The notes beneath the pieces are model-generated. The model did no database searches and was not told the DNA's origin. It saw only the letters and a program-made list of their open reading frames with translations. The translations under genes and the position numbers were made by a program. 64,000 nt of DNA from Cronobacter turicensis z3032 (GTDB taxonomy: Bacteria > Pseudomonadota > Gammaproteobacteria > Enterobacterales > Enterobacteriaceae): NCBI GenBank assembly GCA_000027065.2, contig FN543093.2, positions 624,074 to 688,073 on the forward strand. Reading direction: 5' to 3'. This document shows positions 38,652-48,999 of the stretch, piece by piece. Within the stretch, counting starts at the first letter, position 1. Every line of letters starts with the position of its first letter.

Positions 38652-40316
38652 TTACAGCGTCAGGATAACTTTTGCTGCGACGGCCAGCTGGTACAGAATG
38701 GTCGAGATCCCGCGCGTCACTTCGATATTTTTCGACTCATACTTCGGCAGCACCATCAGCTCGTCGCCCGGCTGCATCTCATCGACCTCTTCGGCATCCA
38801 GCGCCGCGCCGTTCTGACGAATCACGATGACTTTCGCACCGCTGGCTTTTTGCGTCATGCCGCCGCATTTAGCGATGTAATCCTCAGGATCGAGCCCTTT
38901 CTCCCAGGTCACCGCGTTGGGGAACAGGACCTCGCCATGCACCATTACAAGAGAGGTTTTCTCCGGGATGGTAATCACGTCGCCATCCTCCAGCAGCACC
39001 GAATCAAGGTTGTTTTCGCTCAGCACCACTTCGCCCTGAGGCACCACGGTACGGGCTTTCGCCACGAAGCGACTCACCAGTTGCGCCTCCTGCATACGCA
39101 GGCGCGATTCTTCCTGGGTAGATGACTGCGCGGAGAGCGAGGCCTGTTCGAGCTTTTGCAGCGACAGATCCAGCATCTCTTTCTGACGCAGCGCGACCGA
39201 GCGGCGGTAAAGCTTGATGGCGTTTAGCTGCGACATGGTATTCGGGCGCAGTTTCGCCAGCACCTGACGCATCGTGGCGCCGTAAGGCAGCACCATCGCG
39301 TGTTCCCCGGAATGCGCGCCTTCCACACGTACCTGAATGGTGCCGGTATAGCGGTCAGAGCTGACCACCATTCTGTCGCCATCCTGAAGCGTGCGGCTGG
39401 CGGCCTCGCCAATCGGGAAGTATTCGCTCTGTTTCATCGCGCCTTGCTGGCGCACCAGCGTGACATGCGTGGCGCCCGGTTTAGGCCGCGCCCAGCGCAG
39501 CGCTTCGGCGACAGAGATACGCTCATCGGTGAACTCAAAGTCATAGCTGTTAAAAACATCGCCCTCGACGCCGAAAGTATGCTGGCGCGGGCCGACGATA
39601 ATGGTGTCGCCGTCAGCAAACTGCGACAGGCTAAGGCTACCGTTGAGCAGGAAGTCATACAGATTGACGTGGGAGCGCGTTTTCTGGCCGCGTTTGACGG
39701 TGATGTCCACATAGCTGCCGCGATCGCTGTCCACGCCGCCCGCTTTGCTGAGGTAAGAGAGCAGGGAATCGGACGCCACGCCGCCATACAGCCCCGGCGT
39801 GCGGACGTAGCCCGTCACGAATACTTTCACCGGTTGCGCCTGGAGCAGCGAGGCGTAGACATTTACGTTGGATTGATAAACCTCTTTCACGCGCATGATT
39901 ACCAGCGTATTGAGCTGGCTGTTAGTGACGCCAGCGACCTTCAGCGGGCCGACGTTTGGCAGGAAGATATTGCCTTTCGGATCGACGGTTAACGTGCCGT
40001 CATAGGCGAATGCGCCCCATAAACGCACCTGGATGGTATCGCCGAGGCCAATCACATAGTTGGGGTTAAAAGCGATGCTGGCGCCGCCCTCTGCGGCCTG
40101 TGACGTAAAGAGCTGCGCGCCGAACATACGGCTCATCACCGTGGCAGGCGCGGGCGGCGGGGTGTTATCAAAACCGTCGGCGCTAACCGGCGCGGATGAC
40201 GTAGGCGTGAGTATCGGCGCTGCGCCTGTCAGCGCCGGGTCGGCGGTTAAATCAAGCGCGCTGGCGCTGGCCGACAAACAGAAAAAGATCAGTGAGGCGA
40301 ATGAAACGTTTTTCAT
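38652..40316 (-). CDS. kpsD: Capsule export protein KpsD
   Basis: The 554-residue periplasmic/outer-membrane export protein (Wza-like PES family) begins with a signal peptide ([20 protein letters not shown]). It contains the polysaccharide export motif [17 protein letters not shown], a SLBB-type repeat region ([16 protein letters not shown]), and [16 protein letters not shown]. Start 40316 is chosen at the signal peptide; a 16-residue extension is unlikely. It forms the trans-envelope conduit with KpsE. Confidence 0.96.
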   Translation of the reverse strand: MKNVSFASLIFFCLSASASALDLTADPALTGAAPILTPTSSAPVSADGFDNTPPPAPATVMSRMFGAQLFTSQAAEGGASIAFNPNYVIGLGDTIQVRLWGAFAYDGTLTVDPKGNIFLPNVGPLKVAGVTNSQLNTLVIMRVKEVYQSNVNVYASLLQAQPVKVFVTGYVRTPGLYGGVASDSLLSYLSKAGGVDSDRGSYVDITVKRGQKTRSHVNLYDFLLNGSLSLSQFADGDTIIVGPRQHTFGVEGDVFNSYDFEFTDERISVAEALRWARPKPGATHVTLVRQQGAMKQSEYFPIGEAASRTLQDGDRMVVSSDRYTGTIQVRVEGAHSGEHAMVLPYGATMRQVLAKLRPNTMSQLNAIKLYRRSVALRQKEMLDLSLQKLEQASLSAQSSTQEESRLRMQEAQLVSRFVAKARTVVPQGEVVLSENNLDSVLLEDGDVITIPEKTSLVMVHGEVLFPNAVTWEKGLDPEDYIAKCGGMTQKASGAKVIVIRQNGAALDAEEVDEMQPGDELMVLPKYESKNIEVTRGISTILYQLAVAAKVILTL

Positions 40317-40344
40317 AACTCTCTCAGGGGTTAAAGCGGCAAGG

Positions 40345-41493
40345 TTAAGCACGATGATCGTCAATAATGGCCAGCAGCAGTTTGAGCGTGCCGAACAGCA
40401 GACCGCAGATCAGCAAACAGCTGGCTAACAGGTACAGCGTCTCGGGGTAGCGGGCTTCTTCAGCGAGCTGGGGAGAACTGATAACCGCCAGGCTTTTCAG
40501 CTTGCGGGCCGATTCCACGCGCGTTTTTTCGATGGCCGTCAGCGCCAGCTGGTACAGGTCGGTGTCGAAGGTCACGCGCGATTTAAGTTCTTCGAAATCT
40601 GCCGCCACGCGGTTAAGGCGGTTGCCTTCCGGGGCCGTAATGTTGTTTTTCTCTTTCTCAATCTGCGCGTTGATGGAGGCCAGCGTGTTTTTCGTGGTGA
40701 TGACCGGCGGGGCATCTTCACGCAGATAAGTCAGCAGGGTGCGCAGCTCCGTTTCCTGACGGATTTTTTGTTCCGTAAGGTTGTTAACCGCCGAGCTTGC
40801 CGCTACAGCGGAAGCCTGCGGATCGAGCATCTGGTTGCGATTCTGGAAGGCGAGCAGGGCGCTTTTGCTGGCATCGAGCCGCTGACGGGCTTTTTCCAGC
40901 TCGCCTTCGGCAAAGGTTTGCTGATCGCGGGCAATGTGGTGCGAAAGCTCGTTGATAAACCGCTCAGACTCCTTCAGCACCGCCTGGTTGAAGCGCAGGG
41001 CGAACTGCGGCGTAAAGCCCTGCGTCTGGATGGTCAGCAGGCCGTTTTTGTTGTCGTAATCAATCGTGATGCGGTGGCGGTAGTAATCGAGAAACTCCTC
41101 CGTAGTGGCCCCGGAGGAGAGGTGATAAAAGAGATCCAGCCCGCTCGCGCCAAACGCCTGCCTGAAATTAAGCTGCTTATCGAGCACGGTCAGGAGATCC
41201 GGCGAGTGCAGATACTCTTTCAGATACAGCGCGTCTTCGGCAGAGCTGGGGTTGGAGGCGCCCATCAGCAGGCCAATATTGAGGCTACCGCTGTCGATAT
41301 CGCTGGCGCGCTTAATGGCGATTTGCGATTCGCTCACATAACGCGGCTGGCTGAAAATAAGCAGGTAAACGACCAGCAATAAAAACGGAGCGCCGATGAC
41401 GATTTTCGCGCTGTGGCGCTGGAACAAAATAAGCAGGCGGGAAATGTCCTGACGCCGTATCCATGCTGAAAAACGCGTTATTTTAATGAGCAC
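40345..41493 (-). CDS. kpsE: Capsule export inner-membrane protein KpsE
   Basis: The 382-residue polysaccharide co-polymerase family protein has membrane helices near residues 30-50 (VIGAPFLLLVVYLLIFSQP) and 350-378, separated by a large periplasmic coiled-coil (HIARDQQTFAEGELEKARQRLDAS). It has the same length as E. coli KpsE, links KpsMT to KpsD, and heads the kpsEDCS unit. kpsF and kpsU, which flank kpsE and kpsC in E. coli, are absent, so Kdo precursors must come from housekeeping genes. Confidence 0.96.
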   Translation of the reverse strand: MLIKITRFSAWIRRQDISRLLILFQRHSAKIVIGAPFLLLVVYLLIFSQPRYVSESQIAIKRASDIDSGSLNIGLLMGASNPSSAEDALYLKEYLHSPDLLTVLDKQLNFRQAFGASGLDLFYHLSSGATTEEFLDYYRHRITIDYDNKNGLLTIQTQGFTPQFALRFNQAVLKESERFINELSHHIARDQQTFAEGELEKARQRLDASKSALLAFQNRNQMLDPQASAVAASSAVNNLTEQKIRQETELRTLLTYLREDAPPVITTKNTLASINAQIEKEKNNITAPEGNRLNRVAADFEELKSRVTFDTDLYQLALTAIEKTRVESARKLKSLAVISSPQLAEEARYPETLYLLASCLLICGLLFGTLKLLLAIIDDHRA

Positions 41494-41960
41494 AGTGTGA
41501 TTACCATTAATTTCATGAATAAATGACAGATATATATTTTTATAAAAAATGTTCTGACGGCGGCCCGGATTATTCCTGCGATAAAAGCGTGCGTGTGACG
41601 ATAGCGCTTAACAGAAAGCCGCCAGCATAGCCGTAAGCCGCCGTCCCTGCTGGTAGTAAAACTACAAGCTGTTTGTCGTTTTTATGTATTGACGCTGAAA
41701 ATGATGAAAAGCGAGGAGAGATGAGGTTAACGACGCACAGGCTACAGCCTGCTGACCCTGACAACGATTCCGTGACATTTTCAATCCATGAGAAAACAGA
41801 GCGCTAATAATAAAATTATTTGCCGTCGGAGAGCCGAAATCCGTATAAAACATCAGTGGGCAAATAGGGTTCATTAATTAACATAATAAAAATGAAGGAA
41901 CAATGAGCAGGTAATAAATCAGAGTAGGGGGTGGGTATTAATCTGAATGATGTAACAGAT
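41494..41960 (-). promoter_or_regulatory. kpsE upstream region with weak ops-like motif
   Basis: No gene is seen. On the minus strand GGCTGTAGCCTG (41739-41750) matches the ops consensus GGCGGTAGCNTG at all but one fixed position and sits in a palindrome (CAGGCT and AGCCTG). It lies about 245 bp before kpsE, consistent with a long leader. The promoter itself could not be placed. Confidence 0.4.
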
Positions 41961-41990
41961 AAAAAAACGGCCCTCTTGCGAAGGCCGTTA
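41961..41990 (-). terminator. ettA terminator
   Basis: On the minus strand AACGGCC and GGCCGTT form a stem around TTCGCAAGAG, followed by seven T residues, seven bases after the ettA stop. Confidence 0.88.
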
Positions 41991-41996
41991 GCGTCA

Positions 41997-43664
41997 TTAC
42001 TTGGCGATACGTTTGTATTTGATACGCTTCGGCTCCAGCGCTTCTGCGCCCAGCGTGCGTTTCTTATACTCTTCATATTCGGTGAAGTTACCTTCAAAGA
42101 ACTCCACTTTGCCTTCGTCCTGGTAATCCAGGATGTGCGTGGCGATACGGTCCAGGAACCAGCGGTCATGCGAGATAACCATCGCGCAGCCCGGGAACTC
42201 CAGCAGGGCGTTTTCCAGCGCGCGCAGGGTTTCGATATCCAGGTCGTTGGTCGGTTCATCGAGCAGCAGCATGTTGCCGCCGACCTGTAACAGTTTCGCC
42301 AGATGCAGACGACCACGCTCACCGCCGGACAGCTCGCCGACGCGTTTGCCCTGGTCCACGCCTTTAAAGTTAAAGCGGCCCACGTACGCGCGGCTCGGCA
42401 TCTCAGTGTTGCCGATCTTCATGATATCCAGCCCGCCGGAAACTTCTTCCCAGACGGTCTTGCTGTTGTCCATGGCATCGCGGAACTGGTCAACGGACGC
42501 CAGTTTCACGGTTTCACCCAGCGTAATGGTGCCGCTGTCTGGCTGTTCCTGCCCGGACATCATACGGAACAGCGTGGATTTACCCGCGCCGTTCGGGCCG
42601 ATGATGCCGACAATCGCGCCTTTCGGCACCGAGAAGCTCAGATCGTCGATCAGCACGCGATCGCCGTAGGATTTGCGCAGGTTGCTGACTTCCACCACTT
42701 TATCGCCCAGACGCGGTCCTGGCGGAATAAAGAGTTCGTTGGTTTCGTTACGTTTCTGGTATTCGGTGTTGTTAAGCTCTTCAAAGCGCGCCAGACGGGC
42801 TTTGCCCTTGGACTGACGACCTTTCGCGCCCTGACGCACCCACTCCAGCTCTTTCTCGATGGATTTACGACGCGCCGCTTCCTGAGAGGCTTCCTGCGCC
42901 AGACGCTGATCTTTCTGCTCAAGCCAGGAAGAGTAGTTGCCTTCCCACGGAATGCCTTCGCCGCGGTCCAGCTCCAGAATCCAGCCTGCGACGTTATCCA
43001 GGAAGTAACGGTCGTGGGTAATCGCCACTACGGTGCCTTCGAAGTCGTGCAGGAAGCGCTCCAGCCAGGCGACGGATTCGGCGTCCAGGTGGTTGGTCGG
43101 TTCGTCAAGCAGCAGCATGTCTGGTTTTTCGAGCAGCAGGCGGCAGAGCGCCACGCGGCGGCGTTCACCACCGGAGAGGTTCGCGATTTTCGCGTCCCAG
43201 TCCGGCAGGCGCAGGGCATCAGCCGCGCGCTCCAGCTGAACGTTCAGGTTATGACCGTCATGCGCCTGAATGATTTCTTCATATTTGCCCTGTTGCGCGG
43301 CAAGCTTATCGAAGTCGGCATCCGGTTCGGCGTATTTGGCATACACTTCATCCAGACCTTTCAGCGCGTTAACCACTTCGGACACCGCTTCTTCAACGGA
43401 TTCGCGAACGGTGTGTTCCAGGTTGAGCTGCGGCTCCTGCGGCAGGTAGCCGATTTTGATGCCAGGCTGCGGACGGGCTTCACCTTCGATATCTTTATCG
43501 ATGCCCGCCATGATGCGCAGCAGGGTGGATTTACCGGCGCCGTTCAGGCCCAGCACACCGATTTTGGCGCCAGGGAAAAAGCTCAGAGAGATATTCTTCA
43601 GAATGTGTCGCTTCGGCGGAACGACTTTGCCGACGCGATGCATGGTGTATACGAATTGAGCCAC
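41997..43664 (-). CDS. ettA: Energy-dependent translational throttle protein EttA
   Basis: The 555-residue ABC-F protein binds the ribosomal E site and gates entry into elongation according to the ATP/ADP ratio. It has two ABC domains, each with Walker A (GLNGAGKST, GPNGAGKST), signature (LSGGERRR, LSGGERGR) and DEPTN Walker B, joined by the charged P-site tRNA-interaction linker (RRKSIEKELEWVRQGAKGRQ). It is nearly identical to E. coli. It is upstream of the capsule kps genes but ends in its own terminator. Confidence 0.98.
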   Translation of the reverse strand: MAQFVYTMHRVGKVVPPKRHILKNISLSFFPGAKIGVLGLNGAGKSTLLRIMAGIDKDIEGEARPQPGIKIGYLPQEPQLNLEHTVRESVEEAVSEVVNALKGLDEVYAKYAEPDADFDKLAAQQGKYEEIIQAHDGHNLNVQLERAADALRLPDWDAKIANLSGGERRRVALCRLLLEKPDMLLLDEPTNHLDAESVAWLERFLHDFEGTVVAITHDRYFLDNVAGWILELDRGEGIPWEGNYSSWLEQKDQRLAQEASQEAARRKSIEKELEWVRQGAKGRQSKGKARLARFEELNNTEYQKRNETNELFIPPGPRLGDKVVEVSNLRKSYGDRVLIDDLSFSVPKGAIVGIIGPNGAGKSTLFRMMSGQEQPDSGTITLGETVKLASVDQFRDAMDNSKTVWEEVSGGLDIMKIGNTEMPSRAYVGRFNFKGVDQGKRVGELSGGERGRLHLAKLLQVGGNMLLLDEPTNDLDIETLRALENALLEFPGCAMVISHDRWFLDRIATHILDYQDEGKVEFFEGNFTEYEEYKKRTLGAEALEPKRIKYKRIAK

Positions 43665-43898
43665 GTTGGACTTCGCCTCTTATCATGATTAAGGGTTTCT
43701 CAGCTGCGGAGTTTAGCTGTTTTCAACGCTTAATCCCAGCCAGCAACGCCGCGAATGCGGCGTAAGAGGCATTAATGCGCGAATGGTAAAAAAATGTTCG
43801 CGACATGGCGCAACGGCCTTCGCCTGGTTAGCATGAAGTATCTGAGAATTTCAGGCGGCATGAGGCTGCCGGTCAGTCAATTAACATGAGGAAGGATT

Positions 43899-45833
43899 GT
43901 GGGAACATCCAGACAGGTGGTCTGGCGGTGGCTGGCGGCGGGCGTCTGCCTGCTGACGCTCGGCCAGGCCGCACGCGCCGATTCGCTCGACGAGCAGCGC
44001 AGCCGCTATGCGCAGATCAAACAAGCGTGGGATAACCGGCAGATGGACGTGGTGGAGCAACTGATGCCCACCCTGCAAACCTATCCGCTCTATCCCTATT
44101 TGCAGTATCGCCAGCTCACTGACGATTTAATGAACGAGCCGACCATCGCGGTGCAGCAGTTTATCCAGGCGAACCCAACGCTGCCGCCGGCGCGCACGCT
44201 CACCTCCCGTTTTGTAAACGAACTGGCGCGGCGCGAAGACTGGCGCGGCGTGTTGGCGTTCAGCCCGCAGCCGCCGGGCAGCACCGAGGCGCAGTGCAAC
44301 TACTATTACGCGAAATGGAACACCGGCGACGCGCAGGGCGCCTGGCAGGGCGCGAAAGATCTCTGGCAGACCGGCAAAAACCTGCCTGCGGCGTGCGAGC
44401 GGCTTTTCCAGGCGTGGCGCACATCCGGCGCGCAGGATCCGCTGGCTTATCTTGAGCGTATTCGGCTTGCCATGAAGGAGGGCAACACGTCGCTCGTCAG
44501 CTCGCTCGCCAGCCAGTTGCCGCCGGATTATCAGACCATCAGCAGCGCGCTGGTGAGCCTTGCGAACGATCCTAACAGCGTGATGACCTTTGTACGCAGC
44601 GTCGGAGCGACCGATTTCACGCGCCAGATGGCCGCGGTGGCGTTCGCAAGCGTCGCCCGCCAGGATGTGGAAAACGCCCGGCTGATGATCCCTTCGCTCA
44701 TCCAGGCCCAGCAGCTTAATGACGCCCAGGCGCAGGAGCTGCGCGATATCGTGGCGTGGCGCCTGATGGGCAGCGATGTGACGGAAGAACAGGCCCGCTG
44801 GCGCGACGACGCCATCATGCGCTCAGAATCCACGTCGCTGATTGAGCGCCGGGTGCGTATGGCGCTCGGCGCCGGCGATCGCAGCGGGCTGAACACCTGG
44901 CTTGCGCGTTTGCCGATGGAGGCGAAAGAAAAAGACGAATGGCGCTACTGGCAGGCCGATTTGCTGATGGAGCGCGGACGCGACGACGAGGCGAAAACCA
45001 TTCTACATTCGCTGATGCAGCAGCGCGGTTTCTACCCCATGGCGGCAGCGCAGCGGCTCGGCGAGGATTACCCGCTGCGTGTCGATAAAGCGCCAGCTGT
45101 TAACGGCGCGCTGTTTGAAGGCGCAGAGATGGCGCGCGTGCGCGAGCTGATGTACTGGGGGCTTGATAATACCGCGCGCAGCGAATGGGCGAATCTGGTC
45201 ACCAGCCGCAGCAAGCAGGAGCAGGCGGCGCTGGCGCGCTACGCGTTTGACCGCAACTGGTGGGATCTGAGCGTGCAGGCGACGATCGCCGGTAAGCTCT
45301 GGGATCAACTCGAAGAGCGCTTCCCGCTGGCCTATAAAGATTTGTTCGCCCGCTACGTAAGCGACAAAGCCGTTCCGCAGAGCTACGCGATGGCGATCGC
45401 CCGTCAGGAGAGCGCCTGGAACCCAAAAGTGCGCTCGCCGGTCGGCGCGTCCGGCCTGATGCAGCTGATGCCAGGCACCGCCACCCACACGGTGAAGATG
45501 TTTAATCTGCCGGGCTACAGCAGCAGCGCGCAGCTTCTCGACCCGGAAACCAACATCCAGATAGGCACCAGCTATTTGCAGTATGTCTACGGAATGTTCG
45601 ACAACAACCGTATTTTCGCCTCTGCCGCCTATAACGCCGGACCGGGGCGCGTGCGCACCTGGCTTGGCAACAGCGCGGGGCGTATCGATGCGGTCGCGTT
45701 TGTCGAAAGTATTCCGTTCTCCGAGACGCGCGGCTATGTGAAAAACGTGCTGGCTTACGATGCCTATTATCGCTACTTCATGGGCGGTAAGCCGGTGTTG
45801 ATGAGCGATGCGGAATGGAGCCGTCGTTACTGA
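43899..45833 (+). CDS. slt: Soluble lytic murein transglycosylase Slt70
   Basis: The 644-residue periplasmic enzyme cleaves glycan strands with 1,6-anhydromuramyl products. A signal peptide ([17 protein letters not shown]) precedes the superhelical U-domain and the C-terminal SLT domain with catalytic glutamate in [10 protein letters not shown], then [13 protein letters not shown] and [11 protein letters not shown] 43899 is the start: AGGAAGG precedes it and the nearby ATG 43886 is out of frame. trpR follows, as in E. coli. Confidence 0.97.
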
Positions 45834-45856
45834 TCGGCGGCGTTGTGCTATCCTGT

Positions 45857-45876
45857 CGTACTAGTGAACGAGTATG
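45857..45876. promoter_or_regulatory. trp operator upstream of trpR
   Basis: GTACTAGTGAACGAGTAT resembles the TrpR operator palindrome (CTAGT and AGTA cores) and lies just before trpR, consistent with autorepression. Confidence 0.75.
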
Positions 45877-45886
45877 GCGGCATCTG

Positions 45887-46216
45887 ATGACTCAACATTC
45901 AACCTATTCCGCGGCCCAGGCCGAACAGAGTAATCAGGAGTGGCTGCGCTTTGTGGCGCTCCTGAAACAATCTTTCGACAACGACCTGCATCTTCCTTTG
46001 CTGACGCTGCTGCTGACGCCGGACGAACGCGCCGCGCTCGGCACGCGCGTGCGGATCATAGAAGAGTTGCTGCGCGGAGAGATGAGCCAGCGCGAGCTGA
46101 AAAGCGAGCTGGGCGCGGGGATCGCGACGATCACCCGCGGTTCTAACAGCCTGAAAGCGGCGCCGCCGGAGCTGCGCCAGTGGCTCGAACAAGAGCTGTT
46201 ACAGGCTCAGCGGTAA
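45887..46216 (+). CDS. trpR: Trp operon repressor TrpR
   Basis: The 109-residue tryptophan-dependent repressor has the family's conserved core [52 protein letters not shown], containing the HTH ([20 protein letters not shown] region). ATG 45887 gives [14 protein letters not shown], equivalent to E. coli MAQQSPYSAAMAEQ. Its last ten bases overlap the convergent yjjX stop. An upstream in-frame extension overlaps slt and is not used. Confidence 0.97.
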
Positions 46217-46722
46217 ACTGCGTTATGAAAGGGGCTTAAGGCCAGGATCACTGCCTGATGGTAGACGCTGCTGCGCGTCAGCTTACCGGCGGTGAAAATG
46301 CCGATAGCCCCTTCTTTACGCCCAATTTCATCAATGCCTGTCCAGGCAGACATCACCGGCCCCAGCGCTTTTCCGGCGCGCACTTCATCCAGAATCGCGG
46401 CAGGCAGCGGCAGCGTCGCCGAGCGCGCTTCGCCACGCTGGTCTGCGCTTTCAATCACCACCCAGCTAAAGGTGCTGTCGTCATCGATACCGGCTTCAAT
46501 CGCCACCCAGTAATCGGCTTGCGGACGCAACGCGCGGGCATTGATGACGCGCTGGCGTGCGCCCGTGCGCGTTTCGGCGCTGCCGAGCGGCTGTTCCGGT
46601 ACGCCGCTATCGACGGAGACGGCGTCAATGTGGCAGGATGCTTCGCCAAAAATCTCGTTAAAAGCACGCAGAATCGCCTGAATTTTGGCTGGATTCGTCG
46701 TGGCGCAGACAACATGGTACAT
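46207..46722 (-). CDS. yjjX: Inosine/xanthosine triphosphatase YjjX
   Basis: The 171-residue Maf/ITPase-like fold protein hydrolyses ITP and XTP to remove damaged purine nucleotides. The N-terminal [33 protein letters not shown] and VAIEAGID are family landmarks. It is convergent with trpR and divergent from gpmB across 56 bp, as in E. coli. Confidence 0.95.
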
Positions 46723-46778
46723 AATTCAATTCACACTCACAGACGTTTAAAGTCGCAGCAGTATAACGGATAAAAAGC

Positions 46779-47426
46779 ATGTTACAGGTATATCTGGTTC
46801 GCCACGGTGAAACGCAGTGGAACGCCGAGCGACGCATCCAGGGGCAATCGGACAGCCCATTGACGGAAAAAGGGGAACGCCAGGCCATGCAGGTGGCGCA
46901 GCGCGCCAAGGCGCTTGGCATCACGCACATCATCACCAGCGATCTGGGGCGTACACAGCGCACCGCCGAGATTATCGCGCAGGGCTGCGGCTGCGACGTG
47001 ATACTCGATCCGCGCCTGCGCGAGCTGGATATGGGCATCCTTGAGCGCCGCCATCTCGACACGCTCAGCGAAGAAGAAGAAGGCTGGCGCCGTCAGCTGG
47101 TGAACGGCACGCCTGACGGTCGTATTCCGCAGGGAGAGTCGATGCAGGAAGTGAGCGAGCGTATGCACGGCGCGCTGAACGCCTGTCTCGATCTGCCGCC
47201 GGGGAGCCGCCCGCTACTCGTCAGCCACGGCATGGCGCTTGGCTGCCTGGTGAGCACCATTCTCGGCCTGCCCGCGTATGCGGAGCGCCGTCTGCGCCTG
47301 CGTAACTGCTCGATTTCGCGCGTGGATTATCAGCAGAGCCCGTGGCTCGCGTCTGGCTGGGTAGTGGAAACCGCAGGCGATGTGTCGCATCTCGATGCGC
47401 CTGCGCTGGATGAGCTACAGCGTTAA
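46779..47426 (+). CDS. gpmB: Histidine phosphatase-family protein GpmB (YtjC)
   Basis: The 215-residue protein has the phosphohistidine motif LVRHGETQWN, the second histidine in LVSHGMALGC, and RELDMGILE. It was named for phosphoglycerate mutase similarity but is more probably a phosphatase acting on sugar phosphates. It ends overlapping the convergent rob stop by four bases. Confidence 0.94.
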   Translation: MLQVYLVRHGETQWNAERRIQGQSDSPLTEKGERQAMQVAQRAKALGITHIITSDLGRTQRTAEIIAQGCGCDVILDPRLRELDMGILERRHLDTLSEEEEGWRRQLVNGTPDGRIPQGESMQEVSERMHGALNACLDLPPGSRPLLVSHGMALGCLVSTILGLPAYAERRLRLRNCSISRVDYQQSPWLASGWVVETAGDVSHLDAPALDELQR

Positions 47427-48292
47427 CGGCGGACTGGGATGAGGTACTCGCAGCGCAGGTTGATATCACGCTCCTGCGCTCTTGCTTCTTCGGTGAGCAA
47501 ATAGCGCTCGATATCCTGACCACGGCGGCGCGTGAGCCCCAGCGCGGGCATACAGGTGCCGTAGACCGTCAGGATAAACTCCTGCACGCCGGTGCCCGGC
47601 CCTTCATAGGTGAACTGCACATACTCGCCGCCCTCCAGCGTCACCGGATGGGTGTGCTCCACGCAGCCCTCGGCCAGCGGCTCCGGCAGCGCCGTGGTGT
47701 AAAAGACTTCCTGTTCGTCGTCTTTTTCCACGCTCGGGCGCGATTCGTTGAGCCCGTAAAAAACCGGCGGCATGATCGGGCAGTTCGCCAGAAACTCGCG
47801 CCAGAACTGCACGCGCATCTGCTGGCGGAACACCGAGATTTGCTCAAGCGAGCAGGTATAGCTCTGGGTCAGGCCCGTGAGGTGTAGCGGCGCGAGCGTA
47901 ACGAACTGGTGCGGTGGCGGCGTGAACGGCTCAAGACGGATCGGCGGACGCATGCCCTGCGCGTTCCAGTCCGGCGAGCGGCGATAGAGCGCCGGCGTCA
48001 GCGAAAACTGTTTTTTAAACGCGCGGGTGAAGGTCTGCTGTGAGTCAAAACGGTATTGCAGCGCGATATCGAGAATAGGACGAGCGGTCAGGCGCAGGGC
48101 GACAGCGGATTTCGATAACCGGCGCGCGCGAATATAAGCGCCAATCGCCTGGCCCGTCACCTCTTTGAACATACGCTGTAAGTGCCACTTGGAATAGCCG
48201 GCTTTCGCCGCCACATTGTCCAGAGACAAGGGGTGATCGAGATGGCCTTCCAGCCAGGTGAGCAGATCCCTAATGATCCCAGACTGATCCAT
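47423..48292 (-). CDS. rob: AraC/XylS-family regulator Rob
   Basis: The 289-residue protein has the paired HTH AraC domain at the N-terminus (about 8-105; DNVAAKAGYSKWHLQRMFKEVTG and ILDIALQYRFDSQQTFTRAFKK) and the GyrI-like ligand domain at the C-terminus. Rob activates the marA/soxS/rob regulon (acrAB, tolC, micF) on binding bile salts or fatty acids. Position between gpmB and creA matches E. coli. Confidence 0.96.
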   Translation of the reverse strand: MDQSGIIRDLLTWLEGHLDHPLSLDNVAAKAGYSKWHLQRMFKEVTGQAIGAYIRARRLSKSAVALRLTARPILDIALQYRFDSQQTFTRAFKKQFSLTPALYRRSPDWNAQGMRPPIRLEPFTPPPHQFVTLAPLHLTGLTQSYTCSLEQISVFRQQMRVQFWREFLANCPIMPPVFYGLNESRPSVEKDDEQEVFYTTALPEPLAEGCVEHTHPVTLEGGEYVQFTYEGPGTGVQEFILTVYGTCMPALGLTRRRGQDIERYLLTEEARAQERDINLRCEYLIPVRR

Positions 48293-48501
48293 ATATAATT
48301 CTCATCCTTAAACGCAGTGCCTGAAAAAGTAGGTAGCGAATAGTAGCATTTTTGTTCTTCTGGCATTCAGTGTTTTCTTTTGGGGTTTAGACGAGATCTG
48401 CTGCTGTAAAACGGGCATTTTGAGTAACAATGTGATCTGTAAGGTTTTTTGTTCTCACAGTGAATAGTCACTAAACGTAACCTTTAATGAATGGTAACAA
48501 T

Positions 48502-48981
48502 ATGAAATATAGGACGTTATTAGTTCCGGTAATGTTTATGGCCTTAAGCGGCGGTTTACGTGCTGAAGAAATTGGATCGGTCGATACGGTGTTTAAATGG
48601 CTGGGGCCGGATCACAAGATCGTGGTGGAAGCCTTTGACGATCCGGATGTCAAAAATGTGACCTGTTACCTGAGCCGCGCCAAAACCGGCGGTATTAAAG
48701 GCGGCCTCGGACTTGCGGAAGATACCTCCGACGCGGCTATCTCCTGCCAGCAGGTCGGGCCCATCGAACTGAGCGATAAAATCAAAGCCGGTAAATCGCA
48801 GGGCGATGTGGTGTTCCAGAAACGCACCTCGCTTATCTTTAAAAAATTACAGGTGGTGCGGTTTTACGACGCGAAGCGCAATACGCTGGCCTATCTGACC
48901 TACTCCGATAAAGTGGTGGAAGGTTCGCCGAAAAACGCGCTGAGCGCCGTACCGATTATGCCGTGGGGTCAGGCCCGGTAA
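48502..48981 (+). CDS. creA: CreA, periplasmic protein of unknown function
   Basis: The 159-residue protein starts [17 protein letters not shown] with a signal peptide cleaved near RAEE, followed by the highly conserved [41 protein letters not shown] region. Its role is not established. ATG 48502 is preferred over an upstream ATG (48487) because it begins the signal peptide and matches E. coli. First gene of creABCD. Confidence 0.93.
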   Translation: MKYRTLLVPVMFMALSGGLRAEEIGSVDTVFKWLGPDHKIVVEAFDDPDVKNVTCYLSRAKTGGIKGGLGLAEDTSDAAISCQQVGPIELSDKIKAGKSQGDVVFQKRTSLIFKKLQVVRFYDAKRNTLAYLTYSDKVVEGSPKNALSAVPIMPWGQAR

Positions 48982-48999
48982 TTCACAGGATTATTCAGG

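Noticed and set aside
42303..43688. 461-residue plus-strand frame
   Set aside because: Antisense shadow of ettA in a GC-rich region, with no recognisable domains.
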